Origin: Tachypleus tridentatus | Taxonomy: Eukaryota; Arthropoda; Merostomata; Xiphosura; Limulidae | Assembly (NCBI RefSeq): GCF_004210375.1 | Contig: NC_134831.1 | Location: 3,968,001-4,032,000 of the forward strand | DNA length: 64,000 nt | Direction: 5' to 3' | In this document: in pieces, positions 34,663-45,208 of the stretch | Layout: the number at the start of each line of letters is the position of its first letter | Numbering within the stretch: the first letter of the stretch is position 1 | Notes under the pieces: model-generated | Databases searched by the model: none | Seen by the model: the letters and a program-made list of their open reading frames with translations, nothing else | Told to the model about the DNA's origin: nothing | Position numbers and translations under genes: made by a program

Positions 34663-34799
34663 CAAACCTAACCAATAAATAATAGATTATCAGTGTTTAT
34701 TTATATCTTTATCTAGCTGCTATCAAGGACATATAAAACACGTATAAAATGCAGGTGACGCTGAAATTAATTTCTCATGGGTGAATGCTGAAAACAATT

Positions 34800-35225
34800 T
34801 TTACTTTGTTTATCAGGTCAATACACTGAATATTTGATAAAAAATACTGACTCGGGTTATCAGGTCATTACAGTGTATATTTGATAAATAAGACTGACTT
34901 TGTTCTTCAGGTCAATACACTGAATATTTGATAAAAAATTCTGACTCGGGTTATCAGGTCATTACAGTGGATATTCGATAAATAAGATTGACTTTGTTTA
35001 TCAGATCATGACAGTGGATATTTAGTAAATGAAACTGACCCAATGTATTAGGTCATTACACTGGATATTTGATAAATAATATTGACTATGATGTAACTCA
35101 GGCAGGTAGAACTCCATTCTACAAAATTTCATCATGGATACTCTGCCTAAACAATCTTTTAAAGAATATTGACTATATTTATCAGGTCATTACAATGGAT
35201 ATTTAAATAAAACTGACTTGATTTG
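34800..35225. repeat. 47-bp minisatellite, about 8 copies
   Basis: tcaggtca recurs at 34813, 34860 and 34907 with a 47-base period. The unit includes acactgaatatttgataaa and actgacttt. Distal copies are interrupted (35090-35165). Confidence 0.88.
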
Positions 35226-35287
35226 TTAGCGGTAAGTAAATACTGCACCTCAGAAAAACGTGTATCGTGAGCGTCTCTCTCTCTCAG

Positions 35288-35312
35288 CGCCCTCCGGTGG
35301 CTCAGCTGTAGG
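35288..35312 (+). repeat. SINE family C head fragment
   Basis: gccctccggtggctcagctg matches the first 20 bases of family C. The sequence then leaves the consensus. Confidence 0.5.
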
Positions 35313-35397
35313 TAAGTAAAACGTTTTCTACAGCTTGAGTCAGAGTCTGCGATGAAATATTCAGTCACGTTTCAAAAATGAAAAAGCAGCTTGGTAT

Positions 35398-35490
35398 TTT
35401 ATTTGTTGTCAAGCTGAAAGCTTCACAATGGGCGATCTGTGCTATGCCCAGTGCGGGTAACAAAATCCGATTTTTAGCCATCGGGTGGCA
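35398..35490 (-). repeat. SINE family C, reverse, decayed
   Basis: cttcacaatgggcgatctgt and gctatgcccagtgcgggtaa, then cgatttttagccatcggg. Confidence 0.75.
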
Positions 35491-35747
35491 GCTTTGATTT
35501 AATTTTTAAAAAGTTAATAAATGAAAAATATGTGGTAATAACAAATAATAATAAGTTCCTATGTATTAATAATTATAATGTCAATACAATGTTATTACGA
35601 ATCAACGTATTTCACAATTATCTCTGTATTTAGTGTATTCAGATAACAAGTCTGATGGTTTCCGTTTGCGTCCCGTTTACACTGAAACATACTCCACTCT
35701 TTGAGGCCATCGGTGCACGATGCAGTTAAAATCAATTTGTTTTCTGT

Positions 35748-36019
35748 CTTTGTTTTTGAATTTCGCACAAAACTACTCAAGGGCTATCTTCACTAGCCGT
35801 CCCTAAATAAGCAGTGTAATACTACAGGGAAGGCAGCTACTCATCACCACCCACCGCCAACTCTTGGGCTACTCTTTTATCAACGAATAGTGGGATTGAC
35901 TGTCACATTATAACGCCCCCACGGTTGAAAGGGCGAGCATGTTTGGCGCGACGGAGATGCGAACCCGCGACCCTCAGATTACGAGTCGCACGCCTTAACA
36001 CGCTTGGCCATGCCGGGCC
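35748..36019 (-). repeat. SINE family A, reverse, next to a B copy
   Basis: tttttgaatttcgcacaaaa through gaaagggcgagcatgtttgg to cacgcttggccatgccgggc. It lies about 10 bases from the family B remnant at 36029 and may have inserted into that element's 3' part. Confidence 0.93.
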
Positions 36020-36028
36020 CTTATTATG

Positions 36029-36109
36029 AGCTCACCGAGGGGAATTGAACCCCTGATTTTAGCGTTGTAAATCCGTAGACTTACCGCTGAACTAGCGTGG
36101 GGGGGGCGT
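36029..36109 (-). repeat. SINE family B, reverse, 3' truncated
   Basis: gagctcaccgaggggaattg, aacccctgattttagcgttg and ttaccgctgaactagcgtgg. The 3' module is missing, with the adjoining family A copy in its place. Confidence 0.9.
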
Positions 36110-36242
36110 TAAAATCAAATCATATTACTTGGTCAGATACAAATGTAGGTGGTTGGTACCGTTTTACTAATCACCTTCCCTTTTGTAACTTATGGTAAAA
36201 AAACACTAAACAAACGAACATTTCATATCAATTGGCTTTATT

Positions 36243-36363
36243 TTAGTTTAGAATTAAGCACAAAGCTATATCATGAGTTATCTGTACTTTGCCCACCACG
36301 GATATCGAAACCAAGTTTTTAGCGGTGTGTGTCCGCAGACGTACCACCGTGCCACTGGAGGGC
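36243..36363 (-). repeat. SINE family C, reverse
   Basis: ttagaattaagcacaaagct, gcccaccacggatatcgaaa and ccaccgtgccactggagggc. Confidence 0.92.
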
Positions 36364-36845
36364 CCATATTCACTGGATACATAAGTATGTTCATTAAATG
36401 TTTCTCTAAAGCTCAAACCAAACTTTATCGACTAGAACAACAGAAGAAAATAGTTAAAACCATTGATATTAAAAATCCCAGTAAGTTACTTATTAAAATA
36501 AAAAAAATATTATATTGATTTTACGTAAGGGGAAATCGTCACTTACAAAGTAACCATTACACTCTACAATTAGTCAACTGACTTTAAACAAAAGTTGTAT
36601 CTAATTCGATTACAGAAACTGTTTTGTAAGCAAAAAGTCTATAAATAAAGAAACCTGAATGCTAAGTCGAGTTTTCTGGAAATTATTTTGTTTTTGTTTC
36701 TTACATAAAATAGTGCAGCAACTGAAATTTTCTCTGTCAAAAAACAGAGACTATACACAAACTGTTCTATTTTAACATTACTGATTTTCTAATACTTCGT
36801 TTAAAATTTAAACGAACTAGAAGTAATTGACGCTTATAATTTCTT

Positions 36846-36930
36846 TGTTTGTAGTTTTGGAATTAAGCACAACACTACTCGACGGGCGGTGTGAGTTCGG
36901 AAGCATTACTGTTATGCCGCCAGTGGGCGA
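36846..36930 (-). repeat. SINE family C, reverse, internally deleted
   Basis: ttttggaattaagcacaaca, then after a gap gttatgccgccagtgggc. Confidence 0.6.
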
Positions 36931-37235
36931 TCGTTATAAATACCAGTTTTCTAATTTATTTTTTTTTTCTGGTTATTGTTCTTGTAGTTGCAACGAGCGT
37001 TTTAATAAATAGACACAAAATGCTTTATCCAATTTAGGATATGCCTCCTTTCGCTGTTCAATGTCATGAGCACCTAAAAATAAAACATGTCTGCATACCA
37101 AAGACGTAGCAGTCTCGCAGTTTATATTTGTTGCAAATCATCTTTTTGTTACCTGCACTATTTGTGCAACTCTTCAAGGACATCCAGGGAGTGATAACCT
37201 CCGTAATGTTCTTCGAGATTTCTTATTGGACAACA

Positions 37236-37344
37236 GAATTTTCCCTATGGCACAGCTCGTCTCTAGGTTGTATAAATATATTATTTTCTAAGTATATATA
37301 TATGTGTATTCTGGTCCTGGTATCGTTGTGGAAGACAAGTCAGT
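37236..37344 (+). promoter_or_regulatory. Candidate pentraxin promoter
   Basis: Two TATA-like boxes precede the ATG: tataaata at 37271-37278 and tatatatata at 37294-37303. An arthropod-initiator-like tcagt lies at 37340-37344, though its distance from the TATA boxes is longer than the usual 30 bases. On the minus strand 37236-37245 reads GGGAAAATTC, a kappaB-like half-consensus, and ttgcaaat near 37131 resembles a C/EBP or octamer word. Function is inferred only. Confidence 0.35.
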
Positions 37345-37359
37345 GCTGTTTTCGAAGAT

Positions 37360-38121
37360 ATGGCTTCCTTGTTAACCAAACTACTTTACATGTTTGCTCT
37401 AATAGCATTAGACGCTTATGTAGTAGAACTCGTAGCACCTTCTGAAAATTGTGGACAGAAGCACAATGTTCAGGCCTTCTTTCCATCATCATCTGGTTCC
37501 TCATTTCCTTACCTACAGTTGGAGGGCTCTTTACCACCGTTGCGTCATGCCACACTGTGTACATGGGCTAAAACCTGGAACCTTAATTCAACTGGCAGAT
37601 TCATCTTCTCTTACTGTTATCCAGAAAAGGGAGGGGACAACGAATTTCTGGTAGGACTTTACAAAAAATCTGAAATAACTCCTGAACTGTCCATTCATGT
37701 TAGAGGAAAGAATGCTCGTGCTGTATGTCCAAAATTCACCGTTGGACATTGGCACCATTTGTGCTACGTCTGGACTGGAGTAGATGGACGAAGCGAAATG
37801 TTTGTGGATGGACAAAAGTGTTCCGACATTAAGGGAGAAGTAGCACCAGGCCTCGAGATCCGCACCGGTGGTACTGCAATCATTGGACAGGAACAAGATT
37901 CAGTTGGCGGAGGATTCTCAGGGGAACAGGCTTGGAATGGAGAAATAGCTGATCTGCAGCTCTGGGATGAGCCCCTAAGTCAAGCTCAGATTCAGATCAT
38001 AAGGTGTAAAAGCCACCAAGCCGAAGGATCAGTATTCAGCTGGATGAAGAGCCCCATGGTGGCACATGGTGTCGTTTTCTCTGAGACAAACGTATGTAAA
38101 CTCACCAACCCCTTTGTGTGA
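37360..38121 (+). CDS. Secreted pentraxin, C-reactive-protein/SAP-like
   Basis: The 253-residue ORF is intact and intronless. Residues 1-23 form a hydrophobic signal peptide (LLYMFALIALDAYVV). The pentraxin fold follows: FPSSSGSSFPYL (41-52), RFIFSYCYPEKGGDNEF (80-96) and signature HLCYVWTG (133-140; family HxCx[ST]Wx[ST], Val at the first Ser/Thr position). The calcium segment is QEQDSVGGGF (177-186). Asp93-Asn94, Glu178-Gln179-Asp180 and Gln190 match human CRP ligands D60/N61, E138/Q139/D140 and Q150; Ser187 replaces E147. Cys67 and Cys135 match the conserved disulphide. Cys123, 154, 216 and 246 match Limulus CRP positions, while Cys31 and Cys86 look extra. N76-S-T is a glycosylation sequon. 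Family members are oligomeric haemolymph lectins that bind phosphocholine, sugars or bacterial surfaces in a calcium-dependent way. The ligand of this one is unknown. Confidence 0.96.
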   Translation: MASLLTKLLYMFALIALDAYVVELVAPSENCGQKHNVQAFFPSSSGSSFPYLQLEGSLPPLRHATLCTWAKTWNLNSTGRFIFSYCYPEKGGDNEFLVGLYKKSEITPELSIHVRGKNARAVCPKFTVGHWHHLCYVWTGVDGRSEMFVDGQKCSDIKGEVAPGLEIRTGGTAIIGQEQDSVGGGFSGEQAWNGEIADLQLWDEPLSQAQIQIIRCKSHQAEGSVFSWMKSPMVAHGVVFSETNVCKLTNPFV

Positions 38122-38328
38122 TGTGAAAGTTATGAAGTTTCTCTAAGACGTTTTACAGATTTTCTGTAAACATGTTACCAACAAACATTCGCCAAAATTT
38201 AAAATATGTTTGAATCTTTAATTTTATAAAAGATGGGTCTTATAAAAGCAGTTTATTGTAAATGTTTTATATTCACGTATAATCTAAAATTTATTCTACC
38301 TTTACGTTTGTTCTCGTTTGGAATGATC

Positions 38329-38334
38329 AATAAA
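38329..38334 (+). terminator. Poly(A) signal of the pentraxin gene
   Basis: AATAAA lies 208 bases after the stop codon, followed by a GT-rich stretch (gttgttgtttacc), giving a short 3' UTR. A reverse SINE begins about 40 bases downstream. Confidence 0.75.
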
Positions 38335-38371
38335 GAATGTTGTTGTTTACCATATGCACAAACACGTTGAT

Positions 38372-38631
38372 TGTTTGTTTTTAAATTTCGCGCAAAACTA
38401 CACGAGGGCTATCTGCGCTAGCTGTCTCTAATTTAGTAGTGTAAGACTAGAGGGAAGGCAGTTAGTCATCACCATCCACCGTCAACTCTTGGACTACTCT
38501 TTTACTAACAAACATTGGGATTGACCGATACACTATAAAACGCATCCACAGCTGAGAGGGCGAGCATGTTTGGTATGACGGGGATTCGAACCCGCGACTC
38601 TCAAATTACGAGTCGAGTGCTTTAACCACCT
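38372..38631 (-). repeat. SINE family A, reverse, head tip missing
   Basis: ttttaaatttcgcgcaaaac through gacggggattcgaacccgcg to ctttaaccacctg. The last bases of the head are absent. It starts just after the pentraxin poly(A) signal. Confidence 0.93.
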
Positions 38632-38969
38632 GATATTCATTACCTCTTGTTGCGCAAGCTAAGTTATGAAAATCTTAAATTTGTAGGACATCTGTATTAT
38701 TACAAAGATTAGATTTCATATAACGTCTTAACGAAAATGTGTGTGTATTTCATGCAAGACAAATATCGGGCTATAATTCTTAAACTTGTTGCCTGGCTCG
38801 ACTCCTGTTTTGTATAACAGATATATTTTATTTTGAACACTACTCGATAACATAGTCAGCAGACGTAAGAATTTTTTTCTTTTGGAAATATAATTAATGT
38901 CACGAATACATTTCCAAACAGCACAAGAGACACTTTAGAGAGAGAGAAAAAAAAGAACAAGTTTGTAAA

Positions 38970-39078
38970 ACTGGCAAAACGATACAATGGGCTATTTGAA
39001 CTCTGTCTACGACGGAAATCGAACTCCGGATTTTAGTATTGTAAGTCTATAAACTTACCGCTGCCTCACCGTGGATAC
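38970..39078 (-). repeat. SINE family B/C, reverse, decayed
   Basis: acgatacaatgggctatttg, aactctgtctacgacggaaa and gattttagtattgtaagtc. It mixes features of both families. Confidence 0.6.
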
Positions 39079-39169
39079 AAATGTCAATTTTTTTTCGTAA
39101 AACTCAATTCGATTCTGCATCATGAACTTCTTGCACATACTTAATTCAACTCCTTCATCTTAATAATAG

Positions 39170-39245
39170 TGATGGCCTAGTAATAAGCGTACCGGACTGT
39201 CAATCAGAAGATGCATGGTTTGCATCCTGTTGCTGCAAAAAGTTC
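39170..39245 (+). repeat. SINE family D-like, tRNA-Asp-like head
   Basis: gatggcctagtaataagcgt, ccggactgtcaatcagaaga and tggtttgcatcctgttgctg. The loop CTGTCAA would place anticodon GTC (Asp). Only the head is recognised. Confidence 0.5.
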
Positions 39246-39468
39246 GCAATCCACTCTTGAAACTATTAAGTTCATTATAATGGTAAGATATGATTATGTA
39301 GTACCTCTACAAAAATAAAAACACAACAATTCTGCGTCATTAAGTTCACGTTATTAACACTAATTCTATTATCATAAAAATGTATTTGTTTATAATGAAT
39401 CTTTAATAGTTTAACTCTTTCTTAGAATCGTACTTACAAAACTGTTAATAAGGACAGAAGAAAACAGC

Positions 39469-39715
39469 ACGACATGGCCTAGCGGTTAAGGCACTCGACT
39501 CGTAATCCGAGGATCGCGGGTTCGCATCCCCGTCGCGCCAAACATGTTCGCTCTTTCAGCCGTGGGGGCGTTATAATGTGACGGTCAATCCCACTATTCG
39601 TTGTTAAAAGAGTAGCCCAAGAGTTGGCGGTGGGTGGTGATGACTAGCTGCTTTCCCTCAAGTCTTATACTGCTAAATTAGGGACGGCTAGCGCAGATAG
39701 CCCTCGTGTAGCTTT
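39469..39715 (+). repeat. SINE family A, forward arm of an inverted pair
   Basis: acatggcctagcggttaagg, cgcgggttcgcatccccgtc and gcagatagccctcgtgtagc. The tail is cut at gctttgattgataaac, where the reverse copy begins. Confidence 0.93.
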
Positions 39716-39719
39716 GATT

Positions 39720-39875
39720 GATAAACTAGAGGAAGGGCAGTCAGACGACACAACTACTGCCAACTCTTTTACTATCGAAAAATAGGACTGACCGTCACAT
39801 CATAACGTTTCCAAGGCTGAAAGAGAAAGCATGTTTGGTGTGACAGGGATTCGAACTCGCAACCCACAGATTGCT
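39720..39875 (-). repeat. SINE family A, reverse arm of an inverted pair
   Basis: aaactagaggaagggcagtc through acagggattcgaactcgcaa. Tail and head tip are both missing. It lies tail-to-tail with 39469-39715 with almost no spacer. Confidence 0.85.
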
Positions 39876-41034
39876 AGGACATGTATATATAATTAAAAGT
39901 ATATCGCAAGAATTCCATGAATAACCACGAAGACTACCTTCGCACATATTTAAATATTTCAGATATAAGAGTAACAAGCAAGATTAAAAACGTGACATAC
40001 AACGAATTTTTGACCTGAAGTTAACCAGTTTGGTTTTTCTTATCTGTCTAAATAATAACTCCTTTATGACGTGGACTAGCGTACAGACAGCCCTACAAAA
40101 ATTACTCAGAAATTATTACCTCCCCATAGTATACCCTAACAACACATTTCACAGCCAACTGAAATAAATAAGTTATTTGAAATCGAGCTTGATTTACAAA
40201 GAGGCAGAAAAGTGCAGTCCAGCCAGTCACACAGCAATGTCTTTAGTGGGCCAATCAAAATTAAGATCATTCATGAAATGTGTTCGTGGCGTATTCAGAG
40301 AATAATTATTTGCAAAAATCAGATTAGTAACTTCTGGTATAGAGAAAAAAAAAACAGTGAATTTTGGTAAAACTACTTTCCAAAAATGGCTTTTATGTCA
40401 CGTTGCTTAGCAGCAAAAGTATAACCTAAATATAGTTGTTAGTCTATGTACTGAAAGTATAAAATGAAATTTATAAACAAAACTGGAAAGATACTTGTTG
40501 ATTTCTTAATTTAGAGTATCCGTTGATTAAAGATTTCTTTACATTAAAAACGTTGGTGATATAACAGTAAATATCTTAGTTCAGAAATTATCTAAAATTA
40601 AATCGATATTCTTATTTTCATGATAAATTTTATGCACTTAGCTCTAGAGTTGGGAATCCCACACTACGTTTTTACTTTATGTGTATTATACAAACACTCA
40701 CTGCACTTATAAGGTTTTACGGCATACATGCATATACGGCCTCCTTGCACTCCTGTCACTAAAATCGTAACAGACAGTAATCGAATTATTCTATCTGGAT
40801 AAATGGATTTTGGCTTTTATAACTCCCTCTATTTCGATAAACCAAGTGTGACGTTACGTGACACACGAACTTGGTATTTTTAATTTCAGTGTCTTGGTTT
40901 CTATCATGAAATATAACTATGTCTGTCTTGAAGATCTCTTTACATTTTATGTGCGTTTTCCAACTTTTTTTTTTCTTTCTCTCCTAAGTTAACACATTAA
41001 AGTTTAGACGAACATGCCAAAATAACTCCTTACT

Positions 41035-41335
41035 GTCTGTTATACAACTACAATATTGGAGAAGGAGACGTTTACTGTCTTTTATAAAACTACAATATTG
41101 GGAAGGGGCCTTTTACAGTCTCTTACAAAACTGAAATACTGGGGATAGGGCTTTTATTGTCTGCTACAGAACGACAGTGTTGGGGAGGAGACATTTACCG
41201 TTTGTTACAAGACTACAATATTGGGAGCTTCCACTGTCTGTTACAAAACTAAAATGTTGGGGAGGAGACATTTACCGTCTGTTACAAAACTACAATGCTG
41301 TGGAGGGGACTTTTACTGTCTGCTACAAAAGAACA
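41035..41335. repeat. Diverged minisatellite, period about 40-44, about 7 copies
   Basis: Built from actgtctgttacaaaactac, aatattggggaggagac and tttac. Length varies between units and the sequence is not coding. Confidence 0.85.
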
Positions 41336-42494
41336 ACAAAACTCAATGCCTGGTTGCATATTTCTGTATTTTCACCAGCAAAATATCCAAGAGCTCCCCC
41401 CATACACACACCCAATTAATAGCAAAAAAATAACCAATACAAAATAGAATACTATGCAAGAGAATGACAGTTTTGTGTACTTATTAAGGCCACTGAATAT
41501 TTTAGGTCATAGCAATATAGTTAGAATAGTTAAAAAACACCTTGAAATATTAGAATATTTATTTTTTAAATCTTCTAGTGTTTTGGGTTGTTTCTTCTCA
41601 TTGTAAAGTAAAGAAAAAAAATTAACAGTACAGTGATAATTTTAGCCTTAGAAATGTCACTGATAACAGAGGCCATTTTGTTTTCTTTTAACGTTAGTAA
41701 GTTTGTGTGATAACAAAGTCAGAATTTAATTAAGGAATAGAAGCTAATAAATTTTCGTTTGTTTTCTTTTTTTTTACAAAGAACAACAAAGCAGATTTTT
41801 GTTTCATAACAGTCTCTTAAAAGAATTAGAATTGTCATTTTCAACATGGGGAGGACTTTAACCATTGACCATTTCAAAGATATATCCAAATTCAGTGGAT
41901 CATGGGCAGAACAGAGAATGTGTTTAAGGCTAAGCTGAAGTAGTAAACTAGTCTACTAATAATGTTGTATTACTTATACACCACATAATCTCAATTATTT
42001 TTCAATAAGCTGTCTACATGAACCAGGCAACATACCCAAGAAGGATGTCCATCCAGAAACAAAGCTACCAGCATACAGGTTTGCCAAAATATGGGTTCCA
42101 GTCAAATCTCCCATTCAATCATTGCATACCTCATGCTCTAAAAGAATGAAATGGGTATTTATGTTAATTCATATGAAGGCATTAACAGGTAAGTAACTGG
42201 ATGCAGTGCCATTATTTCCATGTGGCCAAACTGTCCAAATGGGCGAGACTGTCATTCTCATATAGTAAATGAACTATGGAAGGTTGTATGAAGTAGTAGT
42301 CAGTTTTGGACCTGACAACATAATGACTGTCTTTTCTAATGGAAACTATTTTACAGGACTATTGTCATAATGGACAGTCAATCATATATAGCTCCAAAAT
42401 AATTTTAACAAGTACTCAGTGTCTCTATGTATAATTACAAAATTACTAAAATTATCTATAGCATAATTAGAAATTCTATACAAGACGTAATATG

Positions 42495-42504
42495 TTTATT
42501 TATT
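42495..42504 (-). terminator. Possible ECSIT poly(A) signal
   Basis: tttatttatt on the plus strand gives two overlapping AATAAA words on the minus strand, about 265 bases after the stop. Other AATAAA words lie further downstream, so the choice is uncertain. Confidence 0.3.
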
Positions 42505-42766
42505 GATTCTAATAATAATAATAATTGAGATTTTCCTCACTGAATTATTATCATTAGCAGCTCTTTACAAATTGTTTTTAAGTCACCTAGTTTTAAAAAT
42601 GTACAATTCAACCTTTAAAAAATGATTTATGATAAATATAGAAAAAATCATATTATTTCAGTTTTAATAATAGAGCAAGACTAATTCGAATGTTACCTGT
42701 TTTTCTAAACGCATACTAAAAACATAGTTAATTAGGACTATACATTAATACAGTACTTTACAAAAG

Positions 42767-43146
42767 TTATCTGTCAGCACTGTCTTTGCTTGGTGTTCTA
42801 CTACTAGAGTCCTCATTACTTGATGCATTGCTCAATTTATCATGAGTTGATATTTTCTGACAGTTTTCTTGTGATTCTACAATGGAACTTTCCTGTTCAT
42901 TCACAGCCACTGTCACCAGCTCTTTAGATGGTGATTTTAAGGTAAAGACTATAGGAATTTCCTTAAGACGAGGGTTGGTTTGCTGCAGAAAACGGATCCA
43001 GGACAGTAGCGAATCTCGGCTCGACGTTCCTGTGGCACACATAGCTAGAATAGTACCATCTTCCTGTTCATGTATTGAAGGTTCCAACATCAGTTCTTTT
43101 GACTCTGGAAGGTGGTTAAACATACCCAAGATAATGTTGGATACAT
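42767..43146 (-). CDS. ECSIT: ECSIT, coding exon 4 (C-terminal)
   Basis: The acceptor is tttcaacag (AG at 43147-43148) and the exon joins exon 3 in phase 1 to make Asp. The sequence reads DVSNIILGMFNHLPES, KELMLEPSIHEQ, EDGTILAMCATGTSSRDSLL and SWIRFLQQTNPRLKEIPIVF. The part EGT-lA-c-tG---A--W---LQ--NP-L--IPvvF is the conserved C-terminal ECSIT domain. After about residue VFTL comes a Ser/Glu/Asp-rich low-complexity tail ending DSADR and a TAA stop at 42767-42769. ECSIT C-termini vary in length and this one is of ordinary size. CpG dinucleotides are retained in this exon while flanking introns have few. Confidence 0.96.
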
Positions 43147-44170
43147 CTGTTGAAAGAGAAAGTTATTTGTAAAAATTAAAAATAAATTTAACAGAAACAA
43201 ATGAAACACATCATCTAATTACTAAAAGCAACAATGGTTAAGAGTGAACATTACAAAAGCGTGAAATTAGTTAATATTTCAGAATTGTAAGACTTACAAA
43301 TATTTAGCCCACAATGTATTCAAGTAAAACTGATTTTATTTACTCAATAAGGCTATGAATTATAATAAAAAAAACACACAAAAGTGTAATTCAAACTGAA
43401 AACATGAGATCTAACTTAGTTCTTTTTAAATCTGCCCAGATTGTATATCTTACAAAACTGAGACAGATAATTGTAATCCTGTAAATGTTCCTAACTTTTT
43501 TTTAATAAACAATAAAAATATCCTCAAGGTATAATCAAAGTACATTAGAACTGTATGTAATTAAAGCAAACAATTAAATTCCACACTAAAACTATCAAGT
43601 TATTAATACTTATTAAACACTTCTTAAATACACATAAACTGTATATTCAGTACACAGAATCCTATAAATATCAGTTATATATCTTACATGGAAACATGAC
43701 AGTAGACATTTGATAGTGTATGGCAGAAATGTGTGAAATAATTAGAAGAAAAAAAGGACATTAAGATGATATATAAAAAACGTATTTTAAGTTCCTAACA
43801 CTGATTAATTTTAATGTGACTTTTATTGTTTAATTCTGAATTGGTATGTCTTTAATATCAATGAGAAGTAAGCTTTGTGAATGTTGGTTATTAGTTTGAG
43901 TGATTTCAATGTACTCAGTGCTTTAATCGTAACTGTATTTTGGATGGCTAGCAATGAAAGCATTATTTAACACTATCCACACTTAAGTTTTTTAAAACTT
44001 AATGTCTTATTCATAAACTCTCTTTCAAGTATTGTTTAAATTCTCAAAGACATTTAGCGCTATTAGACTATTTTTCACATGGTTCAATTTTTTAACTATT
44101 TTTTTGACACAAAATGTCAAAATCTTGCAAAAACATGGGGCCATTTGTGGTAGAATTTTGTGATGTGAAT

Positions 44171-44585
44171 TTAATAAATTAATATGTATTTGAGGTGGAT
44201 ATATCAACTGTAATGTAGATTATAACTGTTATGATTTTAGTTTTGAGTTCACTTTAATAAATTAATATGTATTTGAGGTGGATATATCAACTGTAATGTA
44301 GATTATAACTGTTATGATTTTAGTTTTGAGTTCACTTTAATAAATTAATATGTATTTGAGGTGGATATATCAACTGTAATGTAGATTATAACTGTTATGA
44401 TTTTAGTTTTGAGTTCATTTTAATAAATTAATATGTATTTGAGGTGGATATATCAACTGTAATGTAGATTATAACTGTTATGATTTTAGTTTTGAGTTCA
44501 CTTTAATAAATTAATATGTATTTGAGGTGGATATATCAACTGTAATGTAGATTATAACTGTTATGATTTTAGTTTTGAGTTCACT
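44171..44585. repeat. 83-bp tandem array, 5 nearly identical copies
   Basis: ttaataaatt starts at 44171, 44254, 44337, 44420 and 44503, exactly 83 apart. The unit includes gtatttgaggtggatatatc and atgattttagttttgagttc. Only isolated differences are seen (for example ttcattttaa against ttcactttaa), so the array is recent or homogenised. Confidence 0.97.
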
Positions 44586-45208
44586 TCTAATCGATAATAA
44601 ATTGATGTTTAATTGAAAGTTTTCTCCAAGTGTAAATTAGTTTTTAAAGTGCATCAATAGACTAGTAGCCACAACACAGGATATAAATTACCAGTAATTA
44701 TTACCATTTAATAAAAGAAAATCTAAACTTGTAACTAATTAGCAGACTTGAATAATTGTGTAGACTACTAAACATTACAATGATTATTTTAAAATGATTA
44801 TTTTAACTAAATGATTCATGAATGTGAAGTATAGAGTACAAACTTCCAACCAATACAATAATATTTCTACAGATATCTTGTCCATATGAAAATCTATGAA
44901 ACAATCAGGTTTCTGGGTTCATTTTTTATGATCATTTGTGCTATTTATAGAGAAATAGAAATACTGTCATTTATCTATGTTGGCTTTTAAATTGTACAAA
45001 TGCTTCAAAACATTGCTTCGAAACCATTTTAGTCACACTTATTATAATACCTTATAACACAAGAAATAATAAACAGAATAAAGGTACACAAACTATAAAA
45101 AAACAAATCTCACAACTAAAGCTATAATGTAAAATTTTCTAGTGTGCACATAAAATTAATGTGACCTAATGGCTATCAAAATCTTGGTTTGCATTCCATT
45201 CCAATGTT

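Larger units (their letters stand above)
26185..37235. other. Spacer between the PP1-like gene and pentraxin
   Basis: No coding exon was recognised. It contains SINEs of families A-D, several minisatellites and one hAT-like end, listed separately. I see nothing identifiable at about 26190-26540, 27180-27580, 28540-28800, 29100-29540, 29970-30830, 31760-31980, 32310-32900, 34190-34560 and 36370-36840. Confidence 0.6.
38635..42494. other. Spacer between convergent pentraxin and ECSIT genes
   Basis: Holds a B/C-like SINE (38970-39078), a D-like head (39170-39245), an inverted family A pair (39469-39875) and a minisatellite (41035-41335). From about 41.4 kb CpG becomes scarce, perhaps reflecting the end of the ECSIT transcription unit. 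Nothing else is recognised, including 39900-41030 and 41440-42490. Confidence 0.6.

Noticed and set aside
37588-37896. Minus-strand ORF of 102 residues and a second plus frame over the pentraxin
   Set aside because: Shadows of the pentraxin frame, which alone shows family motifs.
41177-41433. Overlapping ORFs of 80 and 70 residues
   Set aside because: Both read through the diverged tandem repeat at 41035-41335.
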